DNA of 64,000 nucleotides from the NCBI RefSeq assembly GCF_947500655.1, contig NZ_CANMSK010000021.1, positions 1 to 64,000 on the forward strand. The letters run 5' to 3'. The stretch comes from an uncultured Psychrosphaera sp. (lineage in GTDB: Bacteria; Pseudomonadota; Gammaproteobacteria; Enterobacterales; Alteromonadaceae). Position numbers and translations under genes: made by a program. The notes under the pieces are model-generated. The model ran no database searches. It was given only the letters and a program-made list of their open reading frames with translations, and was not told the origin of the DNA. Each line of letters opens with the position of its first letter. Positions within the stretch are counted from its first letter, which is position 1. Shown in pieces: positions 8,650 through 16,704 of this stretch.

Positions 8650-10866
8650 ATGAATAATATAGTGCAGGGTAGAGAACACGTTAAATCTGGTCAATTATCT
8701 ATTGATGCCGAGTTGTATAACTTTGTGAATACTCAGGTGTTAGATAAAATTGATCTTAACAAAGAAAACTTTTGGAAAGATGTCGAAAAACTTACCACAG
8801 AGTTAATGCCAATTAATGAAGCCCTACTGCAAACCAGAGACAAACTGCAGCAGAAGATCAATAACTATCACAAAAAGCACACAAACTTAGAGCCAAAACA
8901 TTACAAACAATTTTTAACTGAAATTGGTTACTTACAACCAGAACCTGCAGATTTTAACATCACGAGTACCAATGTAGATGATGAAATTGCAACAATGGCG
9001 GGCCCTCAGCTTGTTGTGCCTGTAATGAATGCACGTTATGCAATTAATGCGGTAAATTCTCGTTGGGGTAGTTTATACGATGCGTTATACGGCACTGATG
9101 TTATTAGTTCAGACAAGGGGGCAGAAGTACAAAGTACTTACAATCCAATACGTGGACAAAAAGTGGTGGAATACGGCCGAGACTTTTTAAATAAAAATAC
9201 ACCTTTAGCAACTGGTGACTTTAATCATGTTACTGGCTTTAAAATTGAAGCTGGGCAGCTAGTTGTTCAAACAAATTCTGGTGACACGTCATTAGCGCAA
9301 GCAAGTCAATTTGTTGGTTACCGTGGTAATGTTAACGCCCCTACTGATATTGTATTACAGCATCATAAATTACACATCATCATTAACATTGACGCCAATC
9401 ACCCTATTGGCAAAACCGACCTTGCGCATATTAAAGATATTACGCTGGAATCTGCCCTAACCACGATTATGGACTGTGAAGACTCTGTTGCCGCAGTGGA
9501 TGCTGAAGATAAATGCATTGTTTATCGTAATTGGCTTGGCCTAATGACAGGTAATTTAACAGAAACCGTTAATAAAAATGGCAAACAATTTACCCGTAAA
9601 TTAGCTGACGATGTTGAGTTTTTAACCCCGAGTGGCATAGCAACATCCTTAACCGGACGTGCACTTATGTTTGTACGTAATGTGGGTCACTTAATGACAA
9701 ACCCAGCTATTTTGGTTAATGGCAAAGAAATACCTGAAGGTATTTTAGATGCAATTATGACATCAGCTATAGGTAAAATTGATTTGTTAAAGTCTGCGAC
9801 AGTTACTTTAACAGGGTCAAGATCGGCAATTAAAAATTCACAAAAAGGTTCTATCTATATAGTAAAACCAAAAATGCACGGAGCCGACGAAGTCGCTTTC
9901 ACCAATACCCTGTTTGATAAAGTAGAAGATACTTTAGCTTTACCACGCCACACCATAAAAATGGGCATAATGGATGAAGAGCGCAGAACGTCACTTAATT
10001 TAAAAGCTTGTGTAGAGCAAGCCAAACACCGGGTTGTGTTTATCAATACTGGATTTTTAGACCGCACCGGCGACGAAATTCATACCAGTATGGATGCCGG
10101 CGTATTTGCTCCAAAAGCTGAACTTAAAGCAAAACCTTGGATCCACGCTTATGAAGAGTCAAACGTAGCTGTTGGCTTAAATTGTGGCTTTAAAGGCAAA
10201 GCGCAAATAGGTAAAGGTATGTGGCCTATTCCGGATCAGATGGCGCAAATGATGAAAGTTAAAATTGGTCATCCAAAAGCAGGCGCGAATACCGCCTGGG
10301 TTCCATCACCAACCGCTGCCACTTTACACGTAATGCATTATCACCAAGTTAATGTAAGTGATATTCAGCAACAATTACTGGGCACGATAACCTCAGACAT
10401 AGACACTATTTTAGCTATTCCGTTAATTACTGATGAATGTGAGTTAACCAAAGAGTTGATCAACAAAGAACTAGAAAACAACGCCCAAGGCATATTAGGT
10501 TATGTAGTGCGTTGGGTTGACCAAGGTGTTGGCTGCTCAAAAGTGCCAGACATCAATAATGTAGGTTTAATGGAAGACAGAGCAACTTGTCGTATTTCAA
10601 GCCAGCACGTAGCCAACTGGTTACATCAAGACGTATGCACAGAGCAACAAGTAAATGACGTATTATTGCGTATGGCAGCTGTGGTAGATAAACAAAATGA
10701 ACACGATCCGTTATACGAAAACATGACACCAAATGTTGAAGACTCATTAGCGTTTCAAGCGGCAAGAGATTTGATCATAAAAGGTGTCGAGCAACCAAGC
10801 GGATATACCGAACCTTTGTTGCATAATTATAGATTGTTGAAAAAACAAGAAATAGCTAAGCGTTAA
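8650..10866 (+). CDS. glcB: Malate synthase G
   Basis: The protein condenses glyoxylate with acetyl-CoA to malate, completing the glyoxylate shunt begun by AceA. From the ATG at 8650 it has 738 residues, close to the 723 of E. coli GlcB and much longer than malate synthase A. A TTG twelve bases upstream extends the frame but is a less likely start. Family-specific stretches include TIMDCEDSVAAVDAEDK, the GIMDEERRTS segment and the C-terminal SSQHVANWLHQ region. It acts alone as a monomer in the cytoplasm. The natural terminator downstream is interrupted by a small inserted element. Confidence 0.95.
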   Translation: MNNIVQGREHVKSGQLSIDAELYNFVNTQVLDKIDLNKENFWKDVEKLTTELMPINEALLQTRDKLQQKINNYHKKHTNLEPKHYKQFLTEIGYLQPEPADFNITSTNVDDEIATMAGPQLVVPVMNARYAINAVNSRWGSLYDALYGTDVISSDKGAEVQSTYNPIRGQKVVEYGRDFLNKNTPLATGDFNHVTGFKIEAGQLVVQTNSGDTSLAQASQFVGYRGNVNAPTDIVLQHHKLHIIINIDANHPIGKTDLAHIKDITLESALTTIMDCEDSVAAVDAEDKCIVYRNWLGLMTGNLTETVNKNGKQFTRKLADDVEFLTPSGIATSLTGRALMFVRNVGHLMTNPAILVNGKEIPEGILDAIMTSAIGKIDLLKSATVTLTGSRSAIKNSQKGSIYIVKPKMHGADEVAFTNTLFDKVEDTLALPRHTIKMGIMDEERRTSLNLKACVEQAKHRVVFINTGFLDRTGDEIHTSMDAGVFAPKAELKAKPWIHAYEESNVAVGLNCGFKGKAQIGKGMWPIPDQMAQMMKVKIGHPKAGANTAWVPSPTAATLHVMHYHQVNVSDIQQQLLGTITSDIDTILAIPLITDECELTKELINKELENNAQGILGYVVRWVDQGVGCSKVPDINNVGLMEDRATCRISSQHVANWLHQDVCTEQQVNDVLLRMAAVVDKQNEHDPLYENMTPNVEDSLAFQAARDLIIKGVEQPSGYTEPLLHNYRLLKKQEIAKR

Positions 10867-10914
10867 TGGTAAAGCTCCAAATAACAAAAAATCATAAAAA
10901 ACCGCCAACTGGCG

Positions 10915-11095
10915 TAATGCCAGTCAGTTAAGCGAACATCAATAAAATAAAGGGCTTCAGAGTGATTTTAGAAAATCATACTGAAGCCCTTTTTGTATCT
11001 ACGCTTCGACTTATTTATAGGCGTTTTTCCGTCTAGCTAAATTTTGAATAAAACATGAATGATTATTCAAAAAAGTGACTAACTGATCGGCATTA
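10915..11095. mobile_element. MITE-like element, 181 bp, with 11-bp target duplication
   Basis: The ends are imperfect 16-bp inverted repeats, TAATGCC-AG-TCAGTTA on the left and TAATGCC-GA-TCAGTTA (complement) on the right, 14 of 16 matching. Both flanks carry the direct repeat GCCAACTGGCG (10904-10914 and 11096-11106). No coding sequence fits inside. The 11-bp duplication is in the range made by IS4-family transposases, so a non-autonomous derivative of such an element is plausible; the parent is not in this window. It carries its own strong terminator and a second hairpin, TTGAATAA/TTATTCAA at 11044-11070. Confidence 0.8.
10951..10995 (+). terminator. Terminator carried by the MITE-like element
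   Basis: AGGGCTTCAG pairs with CTGAAGCCCT (10951-10960 and 10981-10990), extended inward after a two-base mismatch by TGATTTT/AAAATCA, followed by five T. It probably replaces the glcB terminator that the insertion broke. Confidence 0.8.
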
Positions 11096-11127
11096 GCCAA
11101 CTGGCGGTTTTGTTTTTTAATTTACGC

Positions 11128-11865
11128 TTATGTATCTCTGCGCATTTTTTCAAATAAAGAGGGTTCCCAAGGTCGCATCGCAAATAATAAGCCCATGTGC
11201 TTTCTGCTACTTAACGGCAAGGCGCTGTCCTCTTGATTCATAACCGCTACTTCTTTAGTAAGTTGGTTCAATTTTAGTTTAATCGTTTCAATTGAAGATT
11301 CAGAATAACGACCTCTTAAATAAAAACGGAAACTTCCCTCTTCATTAAATTTGGAATTCATGAATTTTGTCATGACCTCCGTCTCCATATATTTCTCCAA
11401 CGGTCCGTTTTTTCTCCAGCGGAAATCTTGTGCGATGAGTAATTTATAATGATTCTCGGGTAATAACTGAATAATATTAAGTCTGTCCAACTTAGCCATC
11501 AATTGAACCGCTTTAAACTCATCTATATCGTAATAAGAAATAATTTCGTTGTAAGTCCAGCCATCTATTACACAAATAGCCAGTAATAGCAGTTGTGGAT
11601 TTTCCATCAACTCTTGTTCTTGTTCTTCTGTTAAGTGTTGTAATTGCTTTTTTTGTTTTTCAGATAACAAAAATAAATCAGATAATTCAATGCCTATAAT
11701 GTTACATATTTGCTCCAAACGATTAAGAGTAAAACTGTCTTTGGCAAAAATACGTTTAATGTTTGCTTCGCTTAACTCTAACTTTTCGGCAATTTTCTTA
11801 TAGGTAATTTTTTTATCTCTCAACAGCTGCTTTAGCGTTGAGGTTATTTGTTGAATTTGACTCAT
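11128..11865 (-). CDS. XRE-family helix-turn-helix regulator
   Basis: Residues about 10-65 form a Cro/CI-type helix-turn-helix (YKKIAEKLELSEANIKRIF), followed by a ~170-residue domain I do not recognise, probably for oligomerisation or ligand sensing. The ATG at 11865 is preceded by GGAA at seven bases and is preferred over an upstream TTG. The gene is divergent from a small secreted protein and a DUF2145 protein, 165 bp away, and may regulate them; this is positional inference. Its 3' end lies 21 bp from the MITE-like element. Confidence 0.82.
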   Translation of the reverse strand: MSQIQQITSTLKQLLRDKKITYKKIAEKLELSEANIKRIFAKDSFTLNRLEQICNIIGIELSDLFLLSEKQKKQLQHLTEEQEQELMENPQLLLLAICVIDGWTYNEIISYYDIDEFKAVQLMAKLDRLNIIQLLPENHYKLLIAQDFRWRKNGPLEKYMETEVMTKFMNSKFNEEGSFRFYLRGRYSESSIETIKLKLNQLTKEVAVMNQEDSALPLSSRKHMGLLFAMRPWEPSLFEKMRRDT

Positions 11866-12030
11866 AAATCGTTCCAAAACCGCATAAAGTACAGTTTTAA
11901 TATACTTAAAGTCTCGTAAATTACTACAACAAACTTAACAGTTTACAATTTTTATACCTAAACATAGTCTAATTCCAGTTGAGACACTCAACAAAAACAA
12001 AAACATAATTAAAATTAAAGGAACATGAAT

Positions 12031-12354
12031 ATGAATAAATTAAACTTAGTAACTATCACTGCACTTATCGTAATGTCTATCAATTCTGCTCATGCAAAAG
12101 GACCTTCGGAAAACGCTAGCACCGCGAGCAAACACTCACTACTTGCAGGTAAACATAGTCTCAAAGCGACCGGACAAGTAGCCAGCGGCGTTGTTGCAGT
12201 ACCTCTTATGGTTGTTGGTAGTGTAGGAACATTAAGTATGGGCGCGGGTTCAGCTCTTATGGAGTCAGCGACTGGATCTACAAGTGAACCACTAGAAATT
12301 TCAGACGTTGTGATCACCGCTGATAAATCTCCAGCTGATGCAATGAAACAATAA
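12031..12354 (+). CDS. Small secreted hypothetical protein
   Basis: About 107 residues, with a Sec signal peptide ending near AHA-K (residue 23) and a mature part rich in Ser, Ala and Gly with one hydrophobic, glycine-rich stretch (VVAVPLMVVGSVGTLSMGAG) that could insert in or span a membrane. I do not recognise a family. The ATG at 12031 is eight bases after AAAGGA; the ATG at 12025 is too close to it. It is followed after 37 bp by a DUF2145-like gene with its own AAGGAAG site, so the two are probably co-transcribed and act together in the envelope. Confidence 0.65.
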   Translation: MNKLNLVTITALIVMSINSAHAKGPSENASTASKHSLLAGKHSLKATGQVASGVVAVPLMVVGSVGTLSMGAGSALMESATGSTSEPLEISDVVITADKSPADAMKQ

Positions 12355-12391
12355 AATACACCCAACTCGAAACCAATAAAAGGAAGTTAAG

Positions 12392-13219
12392 ATGAATACC
12401 AAGCAATTAATACTAGTTATATTTAAGCTAATAACGCTATTGCTAATATTCTCTGCTGAACCAACTTGGGCGGGTAGTAACCGCTCAAGTGATATTCAAC
12501 ATGAGCCTCTAGTCGTTAGCGAATTTGCAAAAAATGTAGAAAAATACGCCGCCAGTCAAGGCGCACGAGCATTTATTATAGGTAGAGTTGGGCAGCCAGA
12601 AAAAGACCTACCAAAAGGAATTGCCTTTACTCATACCGCCATTGCTGTTTATTCAAGCATTAAGTTGGAAAGCGGAGAGTTGCTTAAAGGTTATGCAATT
12701 TACAATTTATACCAAAATGACAATAACTTAGACCGTAGTTCTTTAGTAACTGATTATCCTGTTGATTTTTTCTGGGGCGTTAGTAGCTTAAAAGCTGGGA
12801 TCATTATTCCAACTGAGTCATTACAACAACGTTTAATTCAAGCTATTGCAGCAGGCAACGGCGAGGCAATACATAACCCTAAGTATTCAGTACTAGCAAA
12901 CCCATTTAATACTAAATACCAAAACTGTACTGAACACACGTTAGATTTAATTAATTCTGCCATATATGAAACGACAGATATCAAACAATTAAAGGTAAAC
13001 TCAAAAGCCTACTTTAATCCGCAAAAAGTAAAAATGAATGGATTGAAGTTAGCGTTAGGTGGCCTGTTTATGGACGGCGTACATAACAGCGACCATAAAG
13101 GAAAACCAAGAACGGCAACATTTACCAGTATTGCAAAATATCTTCAACAATTTGAATTGATGAACAAAGCAGTAACACTAAATGCAGAAGGCGAAGTGAC
13201 ACCTCTATTAAAAAGCTAA
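12392..13219 (+). CDS. Secreted DUF2145-like protein, possible thiol hydrolase
   Basis: The 275-residue protein has an N-terminal signal peptide (cleavage near WAG-S, residue 28) and resembles the DUF2145 family by its GRVGQP...FTH.A.AVY pattern. His81 in FTHTAIAVY and Cys179 in QNCTEH occur in the His-then-Cys order of circularly permuted NlpC/P60 (papain-like) enzymes, so a periplasmic thiol hydrolase or amidase is conceivable; this is inference. It follows the small secreted protein and is divergent from the XRE regulator. No lipobox is seen. DUF2145 assignment is from memory of the family pattern. Confidence 0.7.
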   Translation: MNTKQLILVIFKLITLLLIFSAEPTWAGSNRSSDIQHEPLVVSEFAKNVEKYAASQGARAFIIGRVGQPEKDLPKGIAFTHTAIAVYSSIKLESGELLKGYAIYNLYQNDNNLDRSSLVTDYPVDFFWGVSSLKAGIIIPTESLQQRLIQAIAAGNGEAIHNPKYSVLANPFNTKYQNCTEHTLDLINSAIYETTDIKQLKVNSKAYFNPQKVKMNGLKLALGGLFMDGVHNSDHKGKPRTATFTSIAKYLQQFELMNKAVTLNAEGEVTPLLKS

Positions 13220-13230
13220 AACTAAATCGA

Positions 13231-13264
13231 GGTGCGGAGTTAAATAAGGTGCGGAGTTAAATAA
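13231..13264. repeat. 17-bp direct tandem duplication
   Basis: Two exact adjacent copies of ggtgcggagttaaataa lie just after the DUF2145-like gene. This looks like a recent slippage or duplication event in non-coding sequence. Confidence 0.9.
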
Positions 13265-13372
13265 GATAGCAATTTAATTCTGCTCCCTTTTCTTACTTTA
13301 ATATAGCTGTCATATTTATAGATAATACTGTGATCATTACTTTTTTAACGATTTTACTAACGGCTATCATTT

Positions 13373-14470
13373 ATGAAGATTTTACATTCCATCTTAGTAT
13401 TCACCTTTCTATTTAGCTCTCTTTTTATTTTTAACTCGCCTGTATTGGCAAAGCAAATCAATGCTCAAGACAAGCTGGTCATTGCACATCGTGGAGCCAG
13501 CGGTTATTTACCAGAACACTCTATAGCAGCTAAAGCGATGGCTCATGCTATGAACGCTGATTACATTGAACAAGACGTGGTGATGAGCAAAGACAACCAA
13601 TTGCTAATATTGCACGACCACTACCTTGACCGAGTCACCAATGTTGCGACTGTTTTTCCTAACCGAAAACGTCAAGACGATCGTTATTACGCCATTGACT
13701 TTACCCTGACAGAAATCCGTACCCTCAAGATGACAGAAGGATTTAGTGTGGATGAAAGTGGCCAACAAAAAGCCGGATTTCCAGAACGTTTTCCATTATG
13801 GAAATCTACATTTGCAGTACATACCTTGGCTGAAGAGATTGAGCTAATCCAAGGTTTAAACAAAAGTACCGGCAAAAACATCGGTATTTACGTAGAAATA
13901 AAATCGCCAGCGTTTCATTTACATGAAGGTAAAGACATCAGCAAAGCGGTATTAAAAGAGCTGAAACGCTATGGGTACGACAACACTAACGATAAAGTAT
14001 TTGTACAAAGCTTTGATGCTATTGATCTGCAACGTATTAAACAAAAACTATTACCTGAGCTAAATATACAGGTAAAACTGGTGCAATTAATCGCAATGAC
14101 GGACTGGCAAGAAACCTTAATTTATAACAAGAATACAACCACAGCTTATGATTACGATTGGATGTTAACACCAGAAGGCATGCAAAAAATTGCGACCTAC
14201 GCCGACGGTGTTGGCCCTTGGAAACCTATGTTAGTTGATACAACAAGCAAACCTGTTAAATCTAATGGCTTGTTACAAGCAGCACATAAAGCGGGATTAG
14301 TTGTTCATCCCTACACGTTCAGAGCAGATAGCGGCCGTATTCCAGAATATGCCCAGGATTTCGATGATCTTTTAAAGATCTTCTACTTCGACATTGGCGT
14401 AGATGGCGTATTCACCGATTTTCCAGATAAAGCGGTTCAGTTTTTACAAAAAGCACAAGGGAATAAATAA
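13373..14470 (+). CDS. glpQ: Periplasmic glycerophosphodiester phosphodiesterase
   Basis: The enzyme hydrolyses glycerophosphodiesters to glycerol 3-phosphate and an alcohol. A signal peptide (about residues 1-26) places it in the periplasm. The GDPD signature is clear: catalytic His39 in HRGASGYLPEHS, metal ligands Glu66 and Asp68 in YIEQDV, and His81 in ILHDHYLDRVTN. At 365 residues it matches E. coli GlpQ (358). No glpT transporter lies beside it. It is monocistronic, convergent with the siderophore operon. Confidence 0.93.
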   Translation: MKILHSILVFTFLFSSLFIFNSPVLAKQINAQDKLVIAHRGASGYLPEHSIAAKAMAHAMNADYIEQDVVMSKDNQLLILHDHYLDRVTNVATVFPNRKRQDDRYYAIDFTLTEIRTLKMTEGFSVDESGQQKAGFPERFPLWKSTFAVHTLAEEIELIQGLNKSTGKNIGIYVEIKSPAFHLHEGKDISKAVLKELKRYGYDNTNDKVFVQSFDAIDLQRIKQKLLPELNIQVKLVQLIAMTDWQETLIYNKNTTTAYDYDWMLTPEGMQKIATYADGVGPWKPMLVDTTSKPVKSNGLLQAAHKAGLVVHPYTFRADSGRIPEYAQDFDDLLKIFYFDIGVDGVFTDFPDKAVQFLQKAQGNK

Positions 14471-14514
14471 CGACGGAGCACGTTCTGACAAGACATAAGA
14501 ATGACTCGACAACA

Positions 14515-14529
14515 GTGACATATTGTCAC
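14515..14529. other. Perfect 15-bp palindrome GTGACATATTGTCAC
   Basis: GTGACA and TGTCAC are separated by TAT, between the convergent glpQ and DUF3325 genes. It looks like a dimeric protein site or small hairpin; no T tract follows. Confidence 0.5.
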
Positions 14530-14544
14530 ACCTGCGGTTATAAA

Positions 14545-14575
14545 CTAGGTAAGAGGATTTACCTAGAGGGAGTTT
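14545..14575. terminator. Possible terminator between glpQ and DUF3325
   Basis: CTAGGTAA (14545-14552) pairs with TTACCTAG (14559-14566), and five T follow shortly after on the + strand. The right arm overlaps the stop codon of the convergent gene. It is a weak candidate. Confidence 0.4.
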
Positions 14576-14835
14576 TTGCTGGCAAAAAGCCAAGTATATA
14601 AGCTAATTAGGAGTGCAATATTAAACGACAAATAAGCCAGCCAATATACAATTTCTACACCGCTTAATTGCAGCATTAGTAAGGTGGAAATGAACATTCC
14701 ACTCCAGCCAATTGTTTTAAATGTATACCGCGCTTTTTTTGTTAACCTGGTGTTAAAAACCACCTTAAAATGTTTATCCATGCTTAACAATAAACAAGGC
14801 AAGGCAAACATCTGCAGAACAATACTTATTAACAT
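14563..14835 (-). CDS. DUF3325 family membrane protein
   Basis: The 90-residue protein has three predicted membrane helices (about 2-18, 42-60, 64-84). Its size, topology and place after a PepSY-TM gene fit the DUF3325 family, which recurs in siderophore-uptake operons. Function unknown. The start codon overlaps the end of the PepSY gene by seven bases, implying translational coupling. It is the last gene of the Fur-type operon. Confidence 0.75.
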   Translation of the reverse strand: MLISIVLQMFALPCLLLSMDKHFKVVFNTRLTKKARYTFKTIGWSGMFISTLLMLQLSGVEIVYWLAYLSFNIALLISLYTWLFASKNSL

Positions 14836-16388
14836 GACTTTGCCTCAACCTTTAAATAATTAACCGACGTTCTTACTTTTAACCAAAGCGCTGTTTTCAA
14901 TAAAATAATGCCAATAATAAACATAGCGACAGTCACGCCAAGGTAAGTAACATTGGTCTGGATTATCGCATTAACGAGCCATTGGCTATTTTGCATAACA
15001 TCAACAAACGGCAGTAAAATACATCCGACAGCAGATATAAGTAATTGCTCAAACCATGCTTTATTGGCAGGACGTAAAAGCGCATGAATTAAGCATATTA
15101 ACCAGGTCCATAAAAAAACATGAACTTCCATATTAGCTCGGTTTGCTATTTCAATTGGCAATAATCTATTTGCTAGAAAAAATGCGGTGGTTGCCACCAA
15201 CAAACCGGCAATGCCCGAGATATTTAGCCGCTCAACAATAAAGTAACCCAAGTGAAAACCTTGGTGTTTTTCTTTGCGTTTTTTTAACCAAATAATAAGA
15301 CCAGTGGCGATTAATGCACTGGATAACAAGCCAAGCAGAAACAGCAACCAACGCAAACCTGTGTCGGCAAAGTGTCCTTCATGTAAACCAAAGAACACTC
15401 GTCTCACCTCTGTTGCTGTACTGGCTGGTTGATAACCTTCAAGCGCTTCACCAGTGTGAGAAGAAAACACCAAACGTTCAGACTGACGAGACAAGGTATT
15501 GTCTTTTACTCGGTCTACAATGATACGACCGTTCTGACTAAACGGTTGTTCAAATGTAATACGACGAATTTGATCTTCACCAGTCCACGTTTGTTGTACT
15601 TGCTGCTGAACAACAGCAAAGTCTTTTAGTGGTAATGGCATCTCAGATACAGCGTTTGAAGATGATTCTATAGAAGGTAAATTAGGAGCTAAATGAGGAG
15701 CTAAGTTAGGAGCTAGCTGCCTACTTAATGCACGTTCACCACCAGCATAATAATTGGCGCTAAACGGCATATACATAATGTTATATATCATAATGCCACT
15801 GCTGCAGATCATGATACAAAAAGGGATTGTGGTGACGCCAGCCAGCGCATGAAAGTCAGTTAACGCTTTACCTACTTTATTGAAACGTAAGGTAAAGAAA
15901 TCTCGGAAAAAGCGCCTGTGAGTAAAAATGCCACTAAACACAGCTATCAGCATAAACATTGCTGCGATACCTGAAATATAACGACCGCCATAACCCCGTA
16001 ATTCCAATGTGTAATGGAAAACTCTAAAGAAATTTCCACCAGCAGATTCACGCGGTGTAACAACTTGGCCTTCGTCAGGGCCTAAACTAAGGTTCTGCCT
16101 ATCTCGGCCTTTACTCCATTGGATAGACCAATGTTCGGTTCTTTTATCTGGTAAATTAATACGCCAGCGATCTGAGTCTGTACCTTCTTTATGTAATACA
16201 TCCAGTGAGCGGTTTACCATATTTTGCGTTGATGAAACTTGAACTAATTCGGGTTTCATCCACTGAGTAATTTCTGGGTTAAAGTAACTTAACGTGCCGG
16301 TTAAAAATATTGTAAACAGCAACCATCCAATAACGAGCCCTGAGTACGTGTGTAACCAGATCATCGACTTTCTAAAGTCAGGCTTCAT
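14829..16388 (-). CDS. PepSY-associated TM protein (siderophore reductase type)
   Basis: The 519-residue inner-membrane protein begins with the typical KSMIWLHTYSGLVIGW helix and continues with a PepSY-type periplasmic part, an internal helix around residue 130-155, and C-terminal helices. Members of this family sit in siderophore and heme operons and are thought to reduce ferric siderophores or aid iron release. Conserved membrane His residues, such as in WLHTYSG and FHALAG, could bind heme. An Ala-Pro-Asn-Leu/His tandem repeat occurs in a periplasmic loop near residues 226-236. It lies between DUF3649 and DUF3325 genes. Confidence 0.88.
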   Translation of the reverse strand: MKPDFRKSMIWLHTYSGLVIGWLLFTIFLTGTLSYFNPEITQWMKPELVQVSSTQNMVNRSLDVLHKEGTDSDRWRINLPDKRTEHWSIQWSKGRDRQNLSLGPDEGQVVTPRESAGGNFFRVFHYTLELRGYGGRYISGIAAMFMLIAVFSGIFTHRRFFRDFFTLRFNKVGKALTDFHALAGVTTIPFCIMICSSGIMIYNIMYMPFSANYYAGGERALSRQLAPNLAPHLAPNLPSIESSSNAVSEMPLPLKDFAVVQQQVQQTWTGEDQIRRITFEQPFSQNGRIIVDRVKDNTLSRQSERLVFSSHTGEALEGYQPASTATEVRRVFFGLHEGHFADTGLRWLLFLLGLLSSALIATGLIIWLKKRKEKHQGFHLGYFIVERLNISGIAGLLVATTAFFLANRLLPIEIANRANMEVHVFLWTWLICLIHALLRPANKAWFEQLLISAVGCILLPFVDVMQNSQWLVNAIIQTNVTYLGVTVAMFIIGIILLKTALWLKVRTSVNYLKVEAKSC

Positions 16389-16395
16389 TCTTTTC

Positions 16396-16680
16396 CTACC
16401 ATTTCACGACTAACACGTAATAAATAACGCCAAACAAACAGAGACTTAACAATATATCTCGCCATAATAACCAAGCACTTTTACGACAAAAGCAGGCGAT
16501 TATCACAATAAAGTAAACGACATAACTTAACATTGACGCGGACATTACCGCTTCATTTAGCTCGCAAATTTGCCCCCAAACAAGCAGTTGAGCAAATGCA
16601 AAACTGAATGCAACAGACAAAGCATAGCCGCCAATGACGGCGGCTATAACACGAGAGAACACATCTAAATTGTGTTTCAT
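16396..16680 (-). CDS. DUF3649 family membrane protein
   Basis: About 94 residues with three hydrophobic helices; the VIAAVIGGYALS start and WL-W-R motif fit DUF3649, a small iron-operon membrane family. The ATG at 16680 is used; an upstream TTG at 16692 would add four residues. It lies 24 bp after the TonB-dependent receptor and 7 bp before the PepSY gene, so it is part of the same Fur-type operon. Function unknown. Confidence 0.75.
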   Translation of the reverse strand: MKHNLDVFSRVIAAVIGGYALSVAFSFAFAQLLVWGQICELNEAVMSASMLSYVVYFIVIIACFCRKSAWLLWRDILLSLCLFGVIYYVLVVKW

Positions 16681-16704
16681 TTTACAATTCAAAATTGTGT
16701 AATG

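Larger units (their letters stand above)
10896..11119. terminator. glcB terminator split by an inserted element
   Basis: The left part AAAAAACC plus GCCAACTGGCG (to 10914) and the right part GCCAACTGGCG plus GTTTTGTTTTTT (from 11096) would rejoin, with one copy of the 11-bp word, into a perfect terminator: AAAACCGCC-AACT-GGCGGTTTT. The 181 bp between them are foreign. Each remaining half keeps only a five-base stem. Confidence 0.8.
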
